A DNA stretch of 27,500 nucleotides from Neocallimastix lanati (nom. inval.) (taxonomy: Eukaryota; Neocallimastigomycota; Neocallimastigomycetes; Neocallimastigales; Neocallimastigaceae), in the NCBI GenBank assembly GCA_016946835.1, contig JACVTC010000011.1:745001-772500 (forward strand), read 5' to 3'. The notes below the pieces were generated by a model that ran no database searches, was not told where the DNA came from, and saw nothing but the letters and a program-made list of their open reading frames with translations. This document shows positions 11,280 to 21,800 of this stretch, one piece after another (within the stretch, counting starts at the first letter, position 1; each line of letters starts with the position of its first letter). The position numbers were made by a program, and so were the translations under genes.

Positions 11280-11502
11280 AGGTAAGCATTTTGAAAGCTT
11301 TAAATGAATATTCCCTGATAATTCAAGCATGAATTATATCAAACAAAAAATTAAGCCATTATAAAAAACCAAATAGAGTATACACAAATATTAAAATAAA
11401 ATTATCCATAATTCTAAAAGTAATTATAAAGATAAAATAAATAAATGTAAAATAAATAAATAAAAAATAAATAAAAAAAAAAAAAAAACAAAAAAAAAAA
11501 TA
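11092..11502. other. Spacer between the internal direct repeats of the copia element
   Basis: Contains a T43 run (11233-11275). Two related pieces, CATTTTGAATTCTTTAAATG near 11129 and CATTTTGAAAGCTTTAAATG near 11288, flank it, suggesting another small duplication. No intact frame and no recognisable retroviral-type domain is visible; it may be decayed gag-region sequence. Confidence 0.4.
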
Positions 11503-11644
11503 TATTTATCAATCTGACCAAGCTTTTTTGAATGTATTTAGAGTCTAAAATTATTAATTTTAAAAATTAATAATAATAACTATTTAAAATATGTAAATGC
11601 ATTTAAATGAATGATACGAACAACATAAAAAATGAATGTAAAAA
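11503..11644 (+). repeat. Internal direct repeat, copy 2
   Basis: Second copy of the sequence at 10951-11091. Here the frame from the ATG (11610) stays open for about 30 codons before a TAA. The plus-strand frame at 11632-11880 overlaps its end and continues as Asn/Lys-rich sequence; it is probably part of the decayed polyprotein region rather than a separate gene. Confidence 0.75.
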
Positions 11645-11809
11645 TAGTGATAATGTATTTAACGATGAAGTATTCATTAAATTTTACTGGAAATATTTCT
11701 GTTAAAGATAATTGTAATAATGTAAATTCAAATAATAATTTTGGAACATTTAAAAAAAAAAATCATGAAAAAAAAGGAATTAAGGAAGAACTCTTCATAA
11801 CATATATGA

Positions 11810-11883
11810 AATCAATGTTATTGATAAAGTTCCAAAAAAAAATAACAATATCACTGATAAAAAATGAGTATTTACAATAAAAG

Positions 11884-11918
<35 letters not shown>

Positions 11919-12600
11919 GGCTAGACTAGTAGTCCATGATTTTCATCAAATTCTAGGAATAAGACTTACTTCATTGATATATATTCGTTAGCAATACAAA
12001 CGGATAATCTTTCAATAACCATTGCAATGGCCTCTCTTTACAGTTGGAATCTTAAGCAACTTGATATTAGACCGGCCTATTTGAATGCCTATTAAGATGA
12101 TAGAAATTTATTTAGAAATTCCTGCTTGGAAACATAAATTATTAGAAAAATAAGTATTGACTCTTGAAAAAGAAAATAACAATAAAAATAAAAATAAAAA
12201 TAAAAAGAAGCTTTACATGACCTTAAACGTGCAGGAAGAATATGGTACAACGAAATAGTAAACTTTCTAATAAGTATAGGTTTTAAATATACATATATAT
12301 ATATAAAATTAGATAAATATTTATTTGGAAAATATAATAAAAATATATTATGAATTAATTTGCTTAAATAACTCTTTTATATTAATAAATTTAAAAAATA
12401 AATATAACATGAGATTTCTAAAGAATCTGATGCGAAAAAAGATAATTGTAATAAATATTATACAAGATAACATAAGGATATAGAATTAATCAAATTGATT
12501 ATATTGACAGAATTATTAAACAATATAATATGAGTGAAAAAAAACAAAATAAATTTAAAAACTCCTTGGTGAAAAATTACTAATTATGAAAAAGAAAATT
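11810..12600 (+). pseudogene. Copia reverse transcriptase remnant
   Basis: Fragments in different frames match copia reverse transcriptase in the right order. VPKKNNN then, after a stop, VFTIKD (about 11827-11886) corresponds to the family's K-W-VF-IK block. KARLVVHDFHQILGI (11918-11962) is the KARLVA.GF.Q..GID block. ITIAMASLYSWNLKQLDIR and then PAYLN (about 12016-12090) carries the first catalytic aspartate in LDIRPAYLN. IEIYLEIPAW (about 12100) is in a shifted frame, and LKRAGRIWYNEI (about 12219-12256) is the GLKQ.GR.W block. The YVDD catalytic box expected next is not found and appears deleted or decayed. Stops and at least two frameshifts rule out a functional enzyme. Confidence 0.88.
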
Positions 12601-13385
12601 CAAATCCTGATTAACGTAAATGAATATATAAATTATTCATTGGTGTGCTACTATATATATAGCAGTACAAATAAGACCAGACATAACTTTCACCATAAAT
12701 CAAGCCTCGAGAAATTGTGAAAACTCTACTAAAATTGAATATCATTCTTTAATTGTATATGCTACAATATATTTGAAAAGGAACAATAAACAAGTCAATT
12801 TATTATCATAAAAAAATAACAAATTTATTCGATATTCAGATTCTCTGAATTTTCAAGTGACGAAAAGACAAGCTACCAGTGGCCAGTTGCTTTTATATTC
12901 TTATTAGGTAATAGTCCAATCTTCTTGGAAATCACAACAGCGAAATAATGTAATCTTATCTATTACAGAAACAGAACATAATTTGTTAGGCTGACTGTAT
13001 GTATCAAACAAGAATCATGGTTTAAAAATTTATTCAAAGAAATGTTCAATAAAGAAATAAAAATGAAAAATTAAGGTGGACCATAAAGCATGTATCAAAC
13101 AAGAATCATGGTTTAAAAATTTATTCAAATAAATGTTCAATAAAGAAATAAAAATAAAAAATTAAGGTGGACCATAAAGCATGTATAGCAATCACTCAAG
13201 ATACTAACTCAAATGGTCATTGTAAACATATTGATACTTGATATAAATTCATTCAAAAAGAAATAGTTAACAATAATATTAAATTATAATATATAACTAC
13301 AGAAAGTATGTTAGCTGATCCATTAAATCATTAAATAAAAGTATTACAAGAATTAAAAAGACTCAATTTTTCACAAACTTAATTG
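12601..13385 (+). pseudogene. Copia RNase H domain and C-terminus remnant
   Basis: Ordered copia landmarks are visible. RPDITFTINQASR (12674-12712) is the RPDI..AV..LSR block. YSDS (about 12835) carries the first RNase H aspartate, followed by ATSGQLL (about 12873) and SSWKSQQRNN (about 12920). TETEH (about 12969) corresponds to S.TEAEY. ACIAIT (about 13179-13196) is the CDNQ.AI block, then come GHCKHID (about 13215-13235) and ESMLADPLNH (about 13300-13332). In-frame stops, frameshifts and a 91-bp duplication break the domain. The relic ends about 60 bp before the 3' LTR, as in intact copia elements. Confidence 0.9.
12999..13180 (+). repeat. 91-bp tandem duplication inside the RNase H relic
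   Basis: 12999-13089 and 13090-13180 are consecutive copies that differ at about two positions (CAAAGAAATG against CAAATAAATG, and AAATGAAAA against AAATAAAAA). The unit covers the region coding for KQESWFKNLF and the stretch up to the catalytic-site block. Because 91 is not a multiple of three, the duplication itself shifts the frame. The high identity suggests it arose after the element had already decayed. Confidence 0.9.
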
Positions 13386-13433
13386 TTATATATTAAAAAT
13401 AATATATATATATATATATATATAATACTTTAT

Positions 13434-13442
13434 GTGGTGGAA
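13434..13442 (+). other. Polypurine tract of the copia element
   Basis: GTGGTGGAA lies immediately before the 3' LTR start (TGTTAAAT). It is the position and composition expected for the primer of plus-strand DNA synthesis in LTR retrotransposons, although one T interrupts each purine block. Confidence 0.6.
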
Positions 13443-13629
13443 TGTTAAATAATACAAATATTTGAAGTATTATAAAATACTATATTGTATTATCATGATG
13501 AATTAAATGTAATTTTATATATTCAAGTCTTTTTATTATAAATTTAAGAAATATAATTAATTAATAAATTAAAATATAACATCCTATTTATTATGTGTAT
13601 ATACCACATTTTAGAGTGACTCCTCAACA
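13443..13629 (+). repeat. 3' LTR of the copia element
   Basis: 187 bp, from TGTTAAATAATACAAATATT to GTGACTCCTCAACA, giving canonical TG...CA ends. It is about 36 bp shorter than the 5' LTR through deletions in the first half. AACATCCTATTTATTATGTG is shared with the 5' LTR apart from a 3-bp ATT difference. Confidence 0.87.
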
Positions 13630-13646
13630 TATATTCAATTATTCAT

Positions 13647-13651
<5 letters not shown>

Positions 13652-13689
<38 letters not shown>
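13652..13689. repeat. T38 homopolymer
   Basis: An uninterrupted run of 38 T shortly after the 3' LTR, followed by GAAGAAGAAG. Such runs recur throughout the window and probably come from slippage. Confidence 0.9.
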
Positions 13690-13690
<1 letters not shown>

Positions 13691-13857
13691 AAGAAGAAGA
13701 AAACATTTCATAGGTTTTTAAACTATTTCAAATATTTATCATTACTATTAGTATTATTGATTATTATTTATTATTAATATTAATATTAATATTATTATTA
13801 ATATTATTATTTTTAAAGGTTTTTTTAATTACAAACTATAGTTAAAAATAAATATTA

Positions 13858-14154
13858 TTTAATATTTTATTTTATTTTATTTTATTATATTTTATTAAAT
13901 TTTATTTTATTTTATTATATTTTATTTTATTTTATTTTATTATATTATATTTTATTTTATTTTATTTTATTATATTATATTTTATTTTGTTTTATTCAAT
14001 CTGTACTTTATATTTAATATTCTATCATTTATTTTATTTTATTTTATTCAATCAGTGCTTTTTATTTAATATTCTACTATTTATTTTATTTTATTTTATT
14101 TTATTCAATCTGTGCTTTATATTCATATTTATTTATTTTATTTTATTTTATTTT
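13858..14154 (+). repeat. Second cluster of the composite satellite
   Basis: TTTTA-type pentamers, many decayed to TATAT or AAATT forms in the left half, contain three diverged copies of the unit starting at 13996, 14048 and 14105. They resemble variant B (TTTATATTTAATATT) but have TCTACTATTTA or TCTATCATTTA at the end. The pentamer spacers (16 and 21 bp) again equal one plus a multiple of five. It is in the same orientation as the array at 2537-3819. Confidence 0.88.
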
Positions 14155-14518
14155 CAAATTTTTTTTTACTTTTCCTTTTTAAAAAAAATTATATTTATCA
14201 TAAAAATTTGTTATATATTATTGAAAAATACAATTCTACGGTTTGCTTATATATTATATATTAATATATTTGTGATTTTAAAATTTTTAAGAGTAAACCA
14301 AATATATATATATACATATATAAAGAAAAAAATTCATTAAAATACTTTATATTTAATTATTAATATTATTATTATTTTATATTAATAATTAAAAAAATTA
14401 CTAGTTTATAAATTTAGATATAAATATAAATATAATTATATAAATATATATACATATAAATTGACCATAGAATTAAACATGAATATTAAAAAGAAATATT
14501 TAAAAAATTAAATTATTA

Positions 14519-14807
<289 letters not shown>

Positions 14808-14957
14808 GAAATATTTATTGATATTAAACTATCTACCTTAATTTATTTAATATAATATTTATTAATAGTTCATATTACTAATTAACTAATTTAAAATATA
14901 CATGGAATATAAAATATGAAATATGATTAATGGACATATTTATATCTAAATTTAATT

Positions 14958-14972
14958 ATAATTTATTTATAA
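14958..14972. repeat. Target-site duplication, left copy
   Basis: ATAATTTATTTATAA, identical over 15 bp to 15421-15435. The match stops exactly at the element boundary on both sides. Confidence 0.88.
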
Positions 14973-15420
14973 CAACAACATAGACTTGCACATATGGGTA
15001 CCCATCTCCCATATGGCCATACAGTTATTAATTAACTGTAAGGTGATGAGTTATTGGCATACTGTATCAGCTTCGCCGCTCTCAATCGTCGTTACACACT
15101 GCCCGGAGATGCATTCCTAACGTTCCTACATATATCTCTAATGACCACGAGCATCAGAACGGAACCATTAACTCCTCCCTAGTGGGTGTAATCATTGGCG
15201 ATTGGAAATTTTACAATCATCAAGGTCTATGCTTCAATTCAAAGCGTAGTATCAGGGTTGGGTGAAATAATCATCTGAGGGAAAGCCTTATGGACATCAC
15301 GTGTGGTCTCATGATATCCCAGGATAGAAACCTCATCCGATTATTTGGTGCCATGCCGAGGATTCGAACCCCGCCCTCTACAGTGACCTGTATCGTCCTA
15401 ACCGACTGGACCAACATGGC
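14973..15420 (-). mobile_element. tRNA-derived SINE-like retroposon, 448 bp
   Basis: On the minus strand the element starts with a tRNA-like head (15420 to 15350) carrying Pol III A and B boxes. An encoded ACCA follows, then a body of about 375 bp unrelated to tRNA, and it ends in a short (GTT)3 tail. The 15-bp direct repeat ATAATTTATTTATAA flanks it exactly at 14958-14972 and 15421-15435, as expected for LINE-mediated retroposition. The element is strikingly GC-richer than its surroundings, and its sense strand contains no TTTT Pol III terminator over its whole length. Near its 3' end are the hairpin-forming segments CATATGGG...CCCATATG (14991-15016) and ACAGTTA...TAACTGT (15021-15039). No long open frame is seen. 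The tRNA ancestor is not certain. Confidence 0.85.
15350..15420 (-). tRNA. tRNA-like head of the SINE (degenerate tRNA, not a functional gene)
   Basis: The 71-nt head has a complete 7-bp acceptor stem (GCCATGT with GCATGGC, last pair G-U). It has a D arm, GTCC/GGAC, around AGTCGGTTA, and a T arm, CGGGG/CCTCG, with loop TTCGAAT. The A box TGGTCCAGTCGG is at 15402-15413 and the B box GGTTCGAATCC at 15360-15370. The anticodon arm is abnormal: TACAG/CTGTA would leave a 4-nt loop, or TACA/TGTA a 6-nt loop, and no T33 precedes a plausible anticodon. Discriminator A and CCA follow directly (15349 to 15346). The D arm resembles Glu, Val or Asp tRNAs. It most likely serves as the internal Pol III promoter of the element. 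Confidence 0.8.
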
Positions 15421-15435
15421 ATAATTTATTTATAA
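15421..15435. repeat. Target-site duplication, right copy
   Basis: ATAATTTATTTATAA directly abuts the tRNA 5' end of the SINE (15420). See the matching copy at 14958-14972. Confidence 0.88.
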
Positions 15436-18022
15436 TTTTATTTGATTTTAAGTTTAATAAAAATTTTAAGTAGTTCTCGTTATATTTTATTTTTTATGCA
15501 TTTAATAATACAAAAATATATATATCAGAAAAAGAAAAAATTAATTAAAAAAAAAAAAAAAAGCCTAATGTTATACTAAATACTTAAAAATAATTTATTA
15601 AAATAAAATATTTATTAAAATGATATAATTTGAATTTATTTTTTTTTAATTATATGTAATATTAATATATATATTAATTACTTCATATAATTAATGTATT
15701 ATCATTATAAAATAAAAATATCCATTATTATTTTGAAATTTTTATTCAACTCCTATAAATTATTAATATTCATTTATTCTATATATTTTTATATAAAAAA
15801 ATTTTTTTTATTAATGAAATTTTATAATATATATAATAAGATTAATTTTCCCGTATATTAAAAAAAAATTAATAATAAATAAATTTAGCTTAGTTTAAAT
15901 TTTGAAAATGAATTAAATAATATCATTGATATAAAATCATCTTTCCCCATATACTATCATAATTAATATGAGTATGGTTAGCATTGATGCTTTAATTATA
16001 ATAAAAAAAATATTAATATAAATAAAAAAAAATTTTTTTTTTTCTAAAAATTTTATTAATTATTAAAAATTATTTTTTATATTGATTAATTTTCATATTT
16101 AAAACTTTAAATAATAATATTTTACATTTTTATAAATTTATTTATTTTAATAAAAAAAAAAAAAAACAGTTAAAAGTAATAAATATAGCATTATATATTT
16201 TATATATATTCTAATTGATATATTAATTAATAAATTTAAATAGACTAATAAATTAGATCAAATAATTTTTTCATATGTTTATTTATTTTTATCATTTATT
16301 TATTTTTTCATTTATTTATTTGTTTGTTATATTAAAAAAATATCAAACTTTTAAAATTTTATAATAAATAACTATATACTATTTAATAAAAATAATCACG
16401 AAATATCAAACTTTTTGTATTTTATTTAGAATTTTTGATTAGATTTCATTCAAAAATTGAATCTTATATAAGAAAAAGATAAAATAAGATATATATAAAA
16501 AATACATCTTAATTATATATAACATATAACATATTTTTTAATCTACAATGCAATAAGAATCAATGGTATAATAATGACGACTAAAAAAAATATTCATATA
16601 TATTTATATATATTTATATATAGTAATAATTTTTCATCAATAATAAAAAAAAATAGATCAATTTTTTTTTAAATAAATTAAACAGATAAAAAATCAACAA
16701 ATACAAAATGTATACAAATTTTAAAATTTTATATATTGAAATTGAACTTATATATATTGTTATTTTTAATTTATATTATAAATCATCAAAATTTATTATT
16801 CTTCTAATATATTGTATAAATAATATATATAAAATACTTATTGATGAAAGTAATGGAATAGATATAAATAATAAAAAATGATGAAAAAAAAAATTATATA
16901 TATATATATTCTTTTGATTAGTTCGATTTTTTTTTTTTTTTTAGAGAAAAAATATATATACATAATTAAATAAACGATGTAGTAAATTATTATATAAAGT
17001 ATATATAAAAAGCTTTCCAATTTTTTTTTTTATAAATAAATATTAGAGATTAATTAATAATTCCAAAAAAAAAAAAAAAAAAAAAAAAAAGATTAAATAA
17101 ATATATAGTTTAATAAAAATTATATATATATATATATATATTTTATATTAAATAAAATTATAATTTTTTATGTATGCAATTATAATTAAAATATTATATC
17201 GGTTTGTTGCATGAATCAAAGTATCGATTGGCTGAAGAATAAGATATTCTAAAACAGTTGTATATTAAAAAAAAAAAAAATCTTTTTATAGTTATAGTGA
17301 GTTACGTGTAATTAAATCTTGTTTTAAAATAGTATGAACCATTAAAATCCTTTCTTGCTTTTATTTTATTTTATTTTAAAAAAATTATAATATCAAAGTA
17401 AGGCAAAAACAAAATTTTTATATTTTTTTTCTTGTGGAAAAGACCAAACCTGAAAAAAAACAATATTTTTTTTCCTTTTTTAAGGAAATTAATTTTTAAT
17501 ATGAGATTTAATAATTTTATCTACCACTAATATAAACAAATAAAGAATTATATATATTATGATGATGAGAACAATAATGTTATATAATTTAAGTTATAAT
17601 GAACTAGTAGGATTATTATTCCATTTGCAGAAAAGATTGGGTTGAACAAAAAATATTTTCAAAAAACATTATTAAAAAAAAGAAAAAAAATTTTTTTATG
17701 ATTTTTCATTTTCATTTAATCCCATATTAAATACGAACACCTTAAAATTTTACTTTTTAACTGTCGGAATATCATTGGTTATAAAGAAAGAAATTAATAT
17801 ACCTTTTTGATTGTAGACCATAAAAAATATAATATATATATTTATGTATATATATATATATATATATTTTTTTTTTTTGTATGATCATTTGCCTTTCTCT
17901 ATTTATTTGCTAAGAAAGGAAAATCCAGTGATTAGGGGTATTTTAGTGAATAACATATAAAACAAATATACATATAAGAATTTTTTATGAAAACTATTTT
18001 CTAAAAATATATAAAACGTATA

Positions 18023-18056
<34 letters not shown>

Positions 18057-18104
18057 TTATGTCATTCATTTCATATATATAAATAAGATATAAAAAATAG
18101 TTCT

Positions 18105-18140
<36 letters not shown>

Positions 18141-18497
18141 ATAAAATATTATATAGTATGATTTATTTAATTCATTAGTATAAAAAAATAAAAAAAAAAT
18201 TATTCTTATAAACGGATTAACAACATAAAAAAAATTAACATGAAAAAGAAATTTTATGATCTTATATATATAAAAAAAAATAAAAAAAATTTTTTTTTTT
18301 AAATTAATTTTTTTTTTGTTATTTGCCAAACAAACCGCATGATTTGATAATATAAAGTTTAAAGTTTTTAGATTTTATATTTGTCATAAAATAACATAAA
18401 TTTAATTTAATCTTATTCTAATTAAATTAATTTTATATAAGAAAAAAAGAAGTTCAAATTCTAATGTTACATTAATAAATGAAATAAAAAAAAAAAG
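15436..18497. other. AT-rich intergenic region, no gene seen
   Basis: About 3 kb of A/T-rich DNA with homopolymers (A28 near 17064, A34 near 18020, A29 near 18110) and TATA runs. Slightly more complex patches lie at 17190-17345, 17590-17650 and 17880-17960, but no frame across them resembles a known protein and none is longer than a few dozen codons. Minus-strand frames at 16838-17020 and 18105-18329 are Ile/Tyr/Phe/Lys low complexity and are not called. Confidence 0.65.
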
Positions 18498-18790
18498 TAA
18501 ATAATAAATAATAAATAATAAATAATTGAATAATAAATAATAAATAATAAATAATAAATAATAAATAATAAATAATAAATAATAAATAATAAATAATAAA
18601 TAATAAATAATAAATAATAAATAATAAATAATAAATAATAAATAATAAATAATAATAAATAATAAATAATAAATAATAAATAATAAATAATAAATAATAA
18701 ATAATAAATAATTGAATAATAAATAATTGAATAATAAATAATAAATAATAAATAATAAATAATAAATAATAAATAATAAATAATAATAAA
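18498..18790. repeat. AATAAAT heptanucleotide array
   Basis: About 290 bp of a 7-bp repeat (AAT plus AAAT), with three variant units containing TTGAAT (one near 18528, two near 18713-18735) and one triplet AATAATAAT break near 18650. It decays into AAATA/AATA mixtures up to about 18881. Minus-strand open frames of 131-158 codons across it are the repeat read in three phases (Tyr/Leu/Phe/Ile) and are not genes. Confidence 0.93.
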
Positions 18791-18881
18791 TAAATAAATA
18801 ATAATAAATAATATACAATAATAAATAGATAAATAAATAAAATAAATAAATAATAAATACATAAATACATAAATACATAAA

Positions 18882-21800
18882 TTTATTGGTTTTATTTTTT
18901 TTAATTATTTAAAGATTAAATAATATATAATATATATATTTTATTTTTTTCCATATTTGTAAATCTTTCCATTTGATTATTTAGGAACAGCATAACATTT
19001 ATATTATTAAACAAAAAATTTGTTATTTATATCATTTATAATAAGAAAAAAAAAATAAAGTGATTTTTACAAAATATAAAACTTTAAATATAATATATTT
19101 TTTAACTGATTTAGTTTATATTTAAAAAATTTTATTTCTTTTTTATTATTATAATTGTTATTGTTATATATATATTTTTTTTAAAAAATGGATTAAAAAT
19201 ATATGTAGTGATATATGATAAATTCTAAACTTTAAATAATTTATTTATTTTTTATTATTTATTTTTTTAAAAAATGTCATTATTAATAATTTTATCACTA
19301 TAGATATGTATGCTTTTTTTTTTTTTTTTTTTTTTATTCTGTAGCAATATTTATTATATATTTTATTAACCATTAAACTTTTTAAAATTCTAATATATAA
19401 ATGTTATTATGTTATATATAATAAATAAATATAAAATGTTGAATTACATAAAATAGTAAATTAAATTCAATTTAATCTATCAATATTAAAATCTATTTTA
19501 ATCTTTTTTTTTTTTCTAAAATTTTATATTATTATTATTTACTATTATTTATTTATTAATTATTAATTAATATTTATTATTTAGTATTATTATTTATTAT
19601 TATTATTTATTATTTATTATTTATTATTATCACTTATTAATATTATATTCAAATAAAAATAATAATTATTTATTAAATAAATACAATAAATTTAAAATAA
19701 AAAAAAAATAATTAATGTAACATCATAAAATTAATAAAATAATATAAAGTGAAATAAATTGAAATGAATTAAATCAGTGGAAATAATGCAAAGGAATATA
19801 TGACCATCATATAATAGTTCAAATATAATAAATTAGAATAAAATAAATGAATATTTAAAAATTATATTAAAGATTAATAAATTTAATTAATAAATGATCC
19901 AAAATTAATTAAATCATAAATATTAATATTTTCATATAAAATATATTTCCATTTCATTTATTAATATTAAATTAATATTTTTATAATTATGTATATTTTT
20001 TTTTTATTTATATAATAAATAATAATAAATAATAAATAATAAATAATAATATAAATAATATATAATAAATAATAAAAATAATAATAATAATAAATAATAA
20101 TAATAATAATAAATAATAAATAATAATAATAATAATAATAGATAATAATAATAATAAATAAATTTATTAACTATAGTTTGTTTCTTATTAGTAATACTTG
20201 GTTATATTCTTTTATTAATTTAATTAGTAATAAAATTATTTAATGAATACCTTTATTATTTTTATTTCTTTAAGCAGTTTAATTCAATTAATAGAATTAA
20301 TCATTATATTAAATAAATAAATAAATAAATAAATAAAATCAATTTACATTTTTATATTAATTAAATTTTAAACTTTTAATTCAATAAATGTAAATTTAAA
20401 TCAATAAAATTATTATTAATAAATAAGTTTAATCAATTGTTGAACTATTTAACTATTTATTTCATAGAAATAAATAAATAATCATATAAAAAATAATAAT
20501 TAATCTATTTTAACACTTTTTTTTTATTATATTTTTCTACTAAATTTTCTATTTAACATTTAATATTTAATATTTTTCTATATGTTTTATGTTTTTTTAC
20601 TTTAATATTTAATATTTTATGTTTTCTACTTTTATATTTAATATTTAATATTTAACATTTAACATTTTATTATATTTTCAATATTAAATATTCAATAGTA
20701 ATTTACATTATTTTATATAATCAAGTATTATGATGAATTGTACTTTTATTTTATGACGCATATGGTAATAGAATCATTATTTTAGCCAACATAGTTCAAA
20801 GATTTAATTAATTTTAAGTTTAATGAGATTTATATATTAAATTATTTTATATTAAATAATTTTATTTTTATTTTTTATTTTATATGATTTTATTAAATAT
20901 TATTTTTGAAATTTTAAATTTTAAATGGAGGAAACTGTAATTTATATTAAAATATTAAATTTAATATGTATGTTAATTTACATATATTATTAAAGTTTAT
21001 ATATATTATATTACTATATGTTATATAGTAATATTTAATATAATATAATACAATATCAATTATAATTCATTCAAATATTTAATTTATTAATTTTAAATCA
21101 TATAATAAATATAAAAAAAATAAAAAAAAAATAAAAAAAAAAAACACAACACATATGAATAGAAAATATTATTGAATAGGACCATTGGATAACGTTCTTG
21201 CTATGAGGTGTAATTATAACTGATCAATAAATCAATAGCTTATAATAAATAATAATATAATTATCATTATGTCAAAAAAAAACAGTACATAACATTTTAA
21301 ATATTTAAATAAAGAAAAACTTATTTAAATTGTTTGTAAATGAATTTTATTTAATAATTACAAAAAACTATAAAAAATTTTTTTATTTGCATAATTATAT
21401 GTTATATAAAAACAAATAAATAATAATAATAGAATAATAAATAAATAAATAATATATTAATAATTAATAAATTAATAAATTAATAAATTAATTAGTAATA
21501 AATAATAAATAATAAATTAATAATAAATAAATAAAAAATAATAAATCTTATATTATTCATTATAAATAATTAATAGAAATAGGAATATAATTATATAATA
21601 TTATATTATATATATTACTATATAATATAATATATTATATAATATATAATTATATAAATTTTGATAATAATTTAAAAATAAATTTTTTTAATAATTAAAT
21701 AATTTAATTTTAATAATAACAAAATAAAATTAAATCAAATGAACCATTTTAAACATTCCCATATATATAGAAATATAGTCTTTTATTAACAATTGTAAAT

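Larger units (their letters stand above)
10694..13634 (+). mobile_element. Degenerate Ty1/copia LTR retrotransposon with large internal deletions
   Basis: The element (10699-13629) has two similar LTRs, a purine-rich tract directly before the 3' LTR, reverse transcriptase then RNase H remnants in the copia order, and TATAT on both outer sides (10694-10698 and 13630-13634). Those flanks look like a 5-bp target-site duplication, though TATAT is weak evidence in AT-rich DNA. Only about 2.5 kb lies between the LTRs, against roughly 4-5 kb in a full copia element. Gag, protease and integrase are not recognisable. The remaining polyprotein is broken by many stops and frameshifts, so it is dead. LTRs differ by many substitutions and by about 36 bp of length, which suggests an old insertion. 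Confidence 0.9.

Noticed and set aside
11632-11880. An 82-codon open frame as an independent small gene
   Set aside because: It lies inside the copia element, overlaps the internal direct repeat and leads into the reverse transcriptase relic; best read as decayed polyprotein.
15350-15420. A functional tRNA gene
   Set aside because: The anticodon loop is too short and lacks T33, no TTTT terminator follows, and the sequence is the head of a unit bounded by a 15-bp duplication.
18402-18878. Minus-strand open frames of 131-158 codons
   Set aside because: Three overlapping frames over the AATAAAT array, composed only of Tyr, Leu, Ile and Phe; repeat artefacts.
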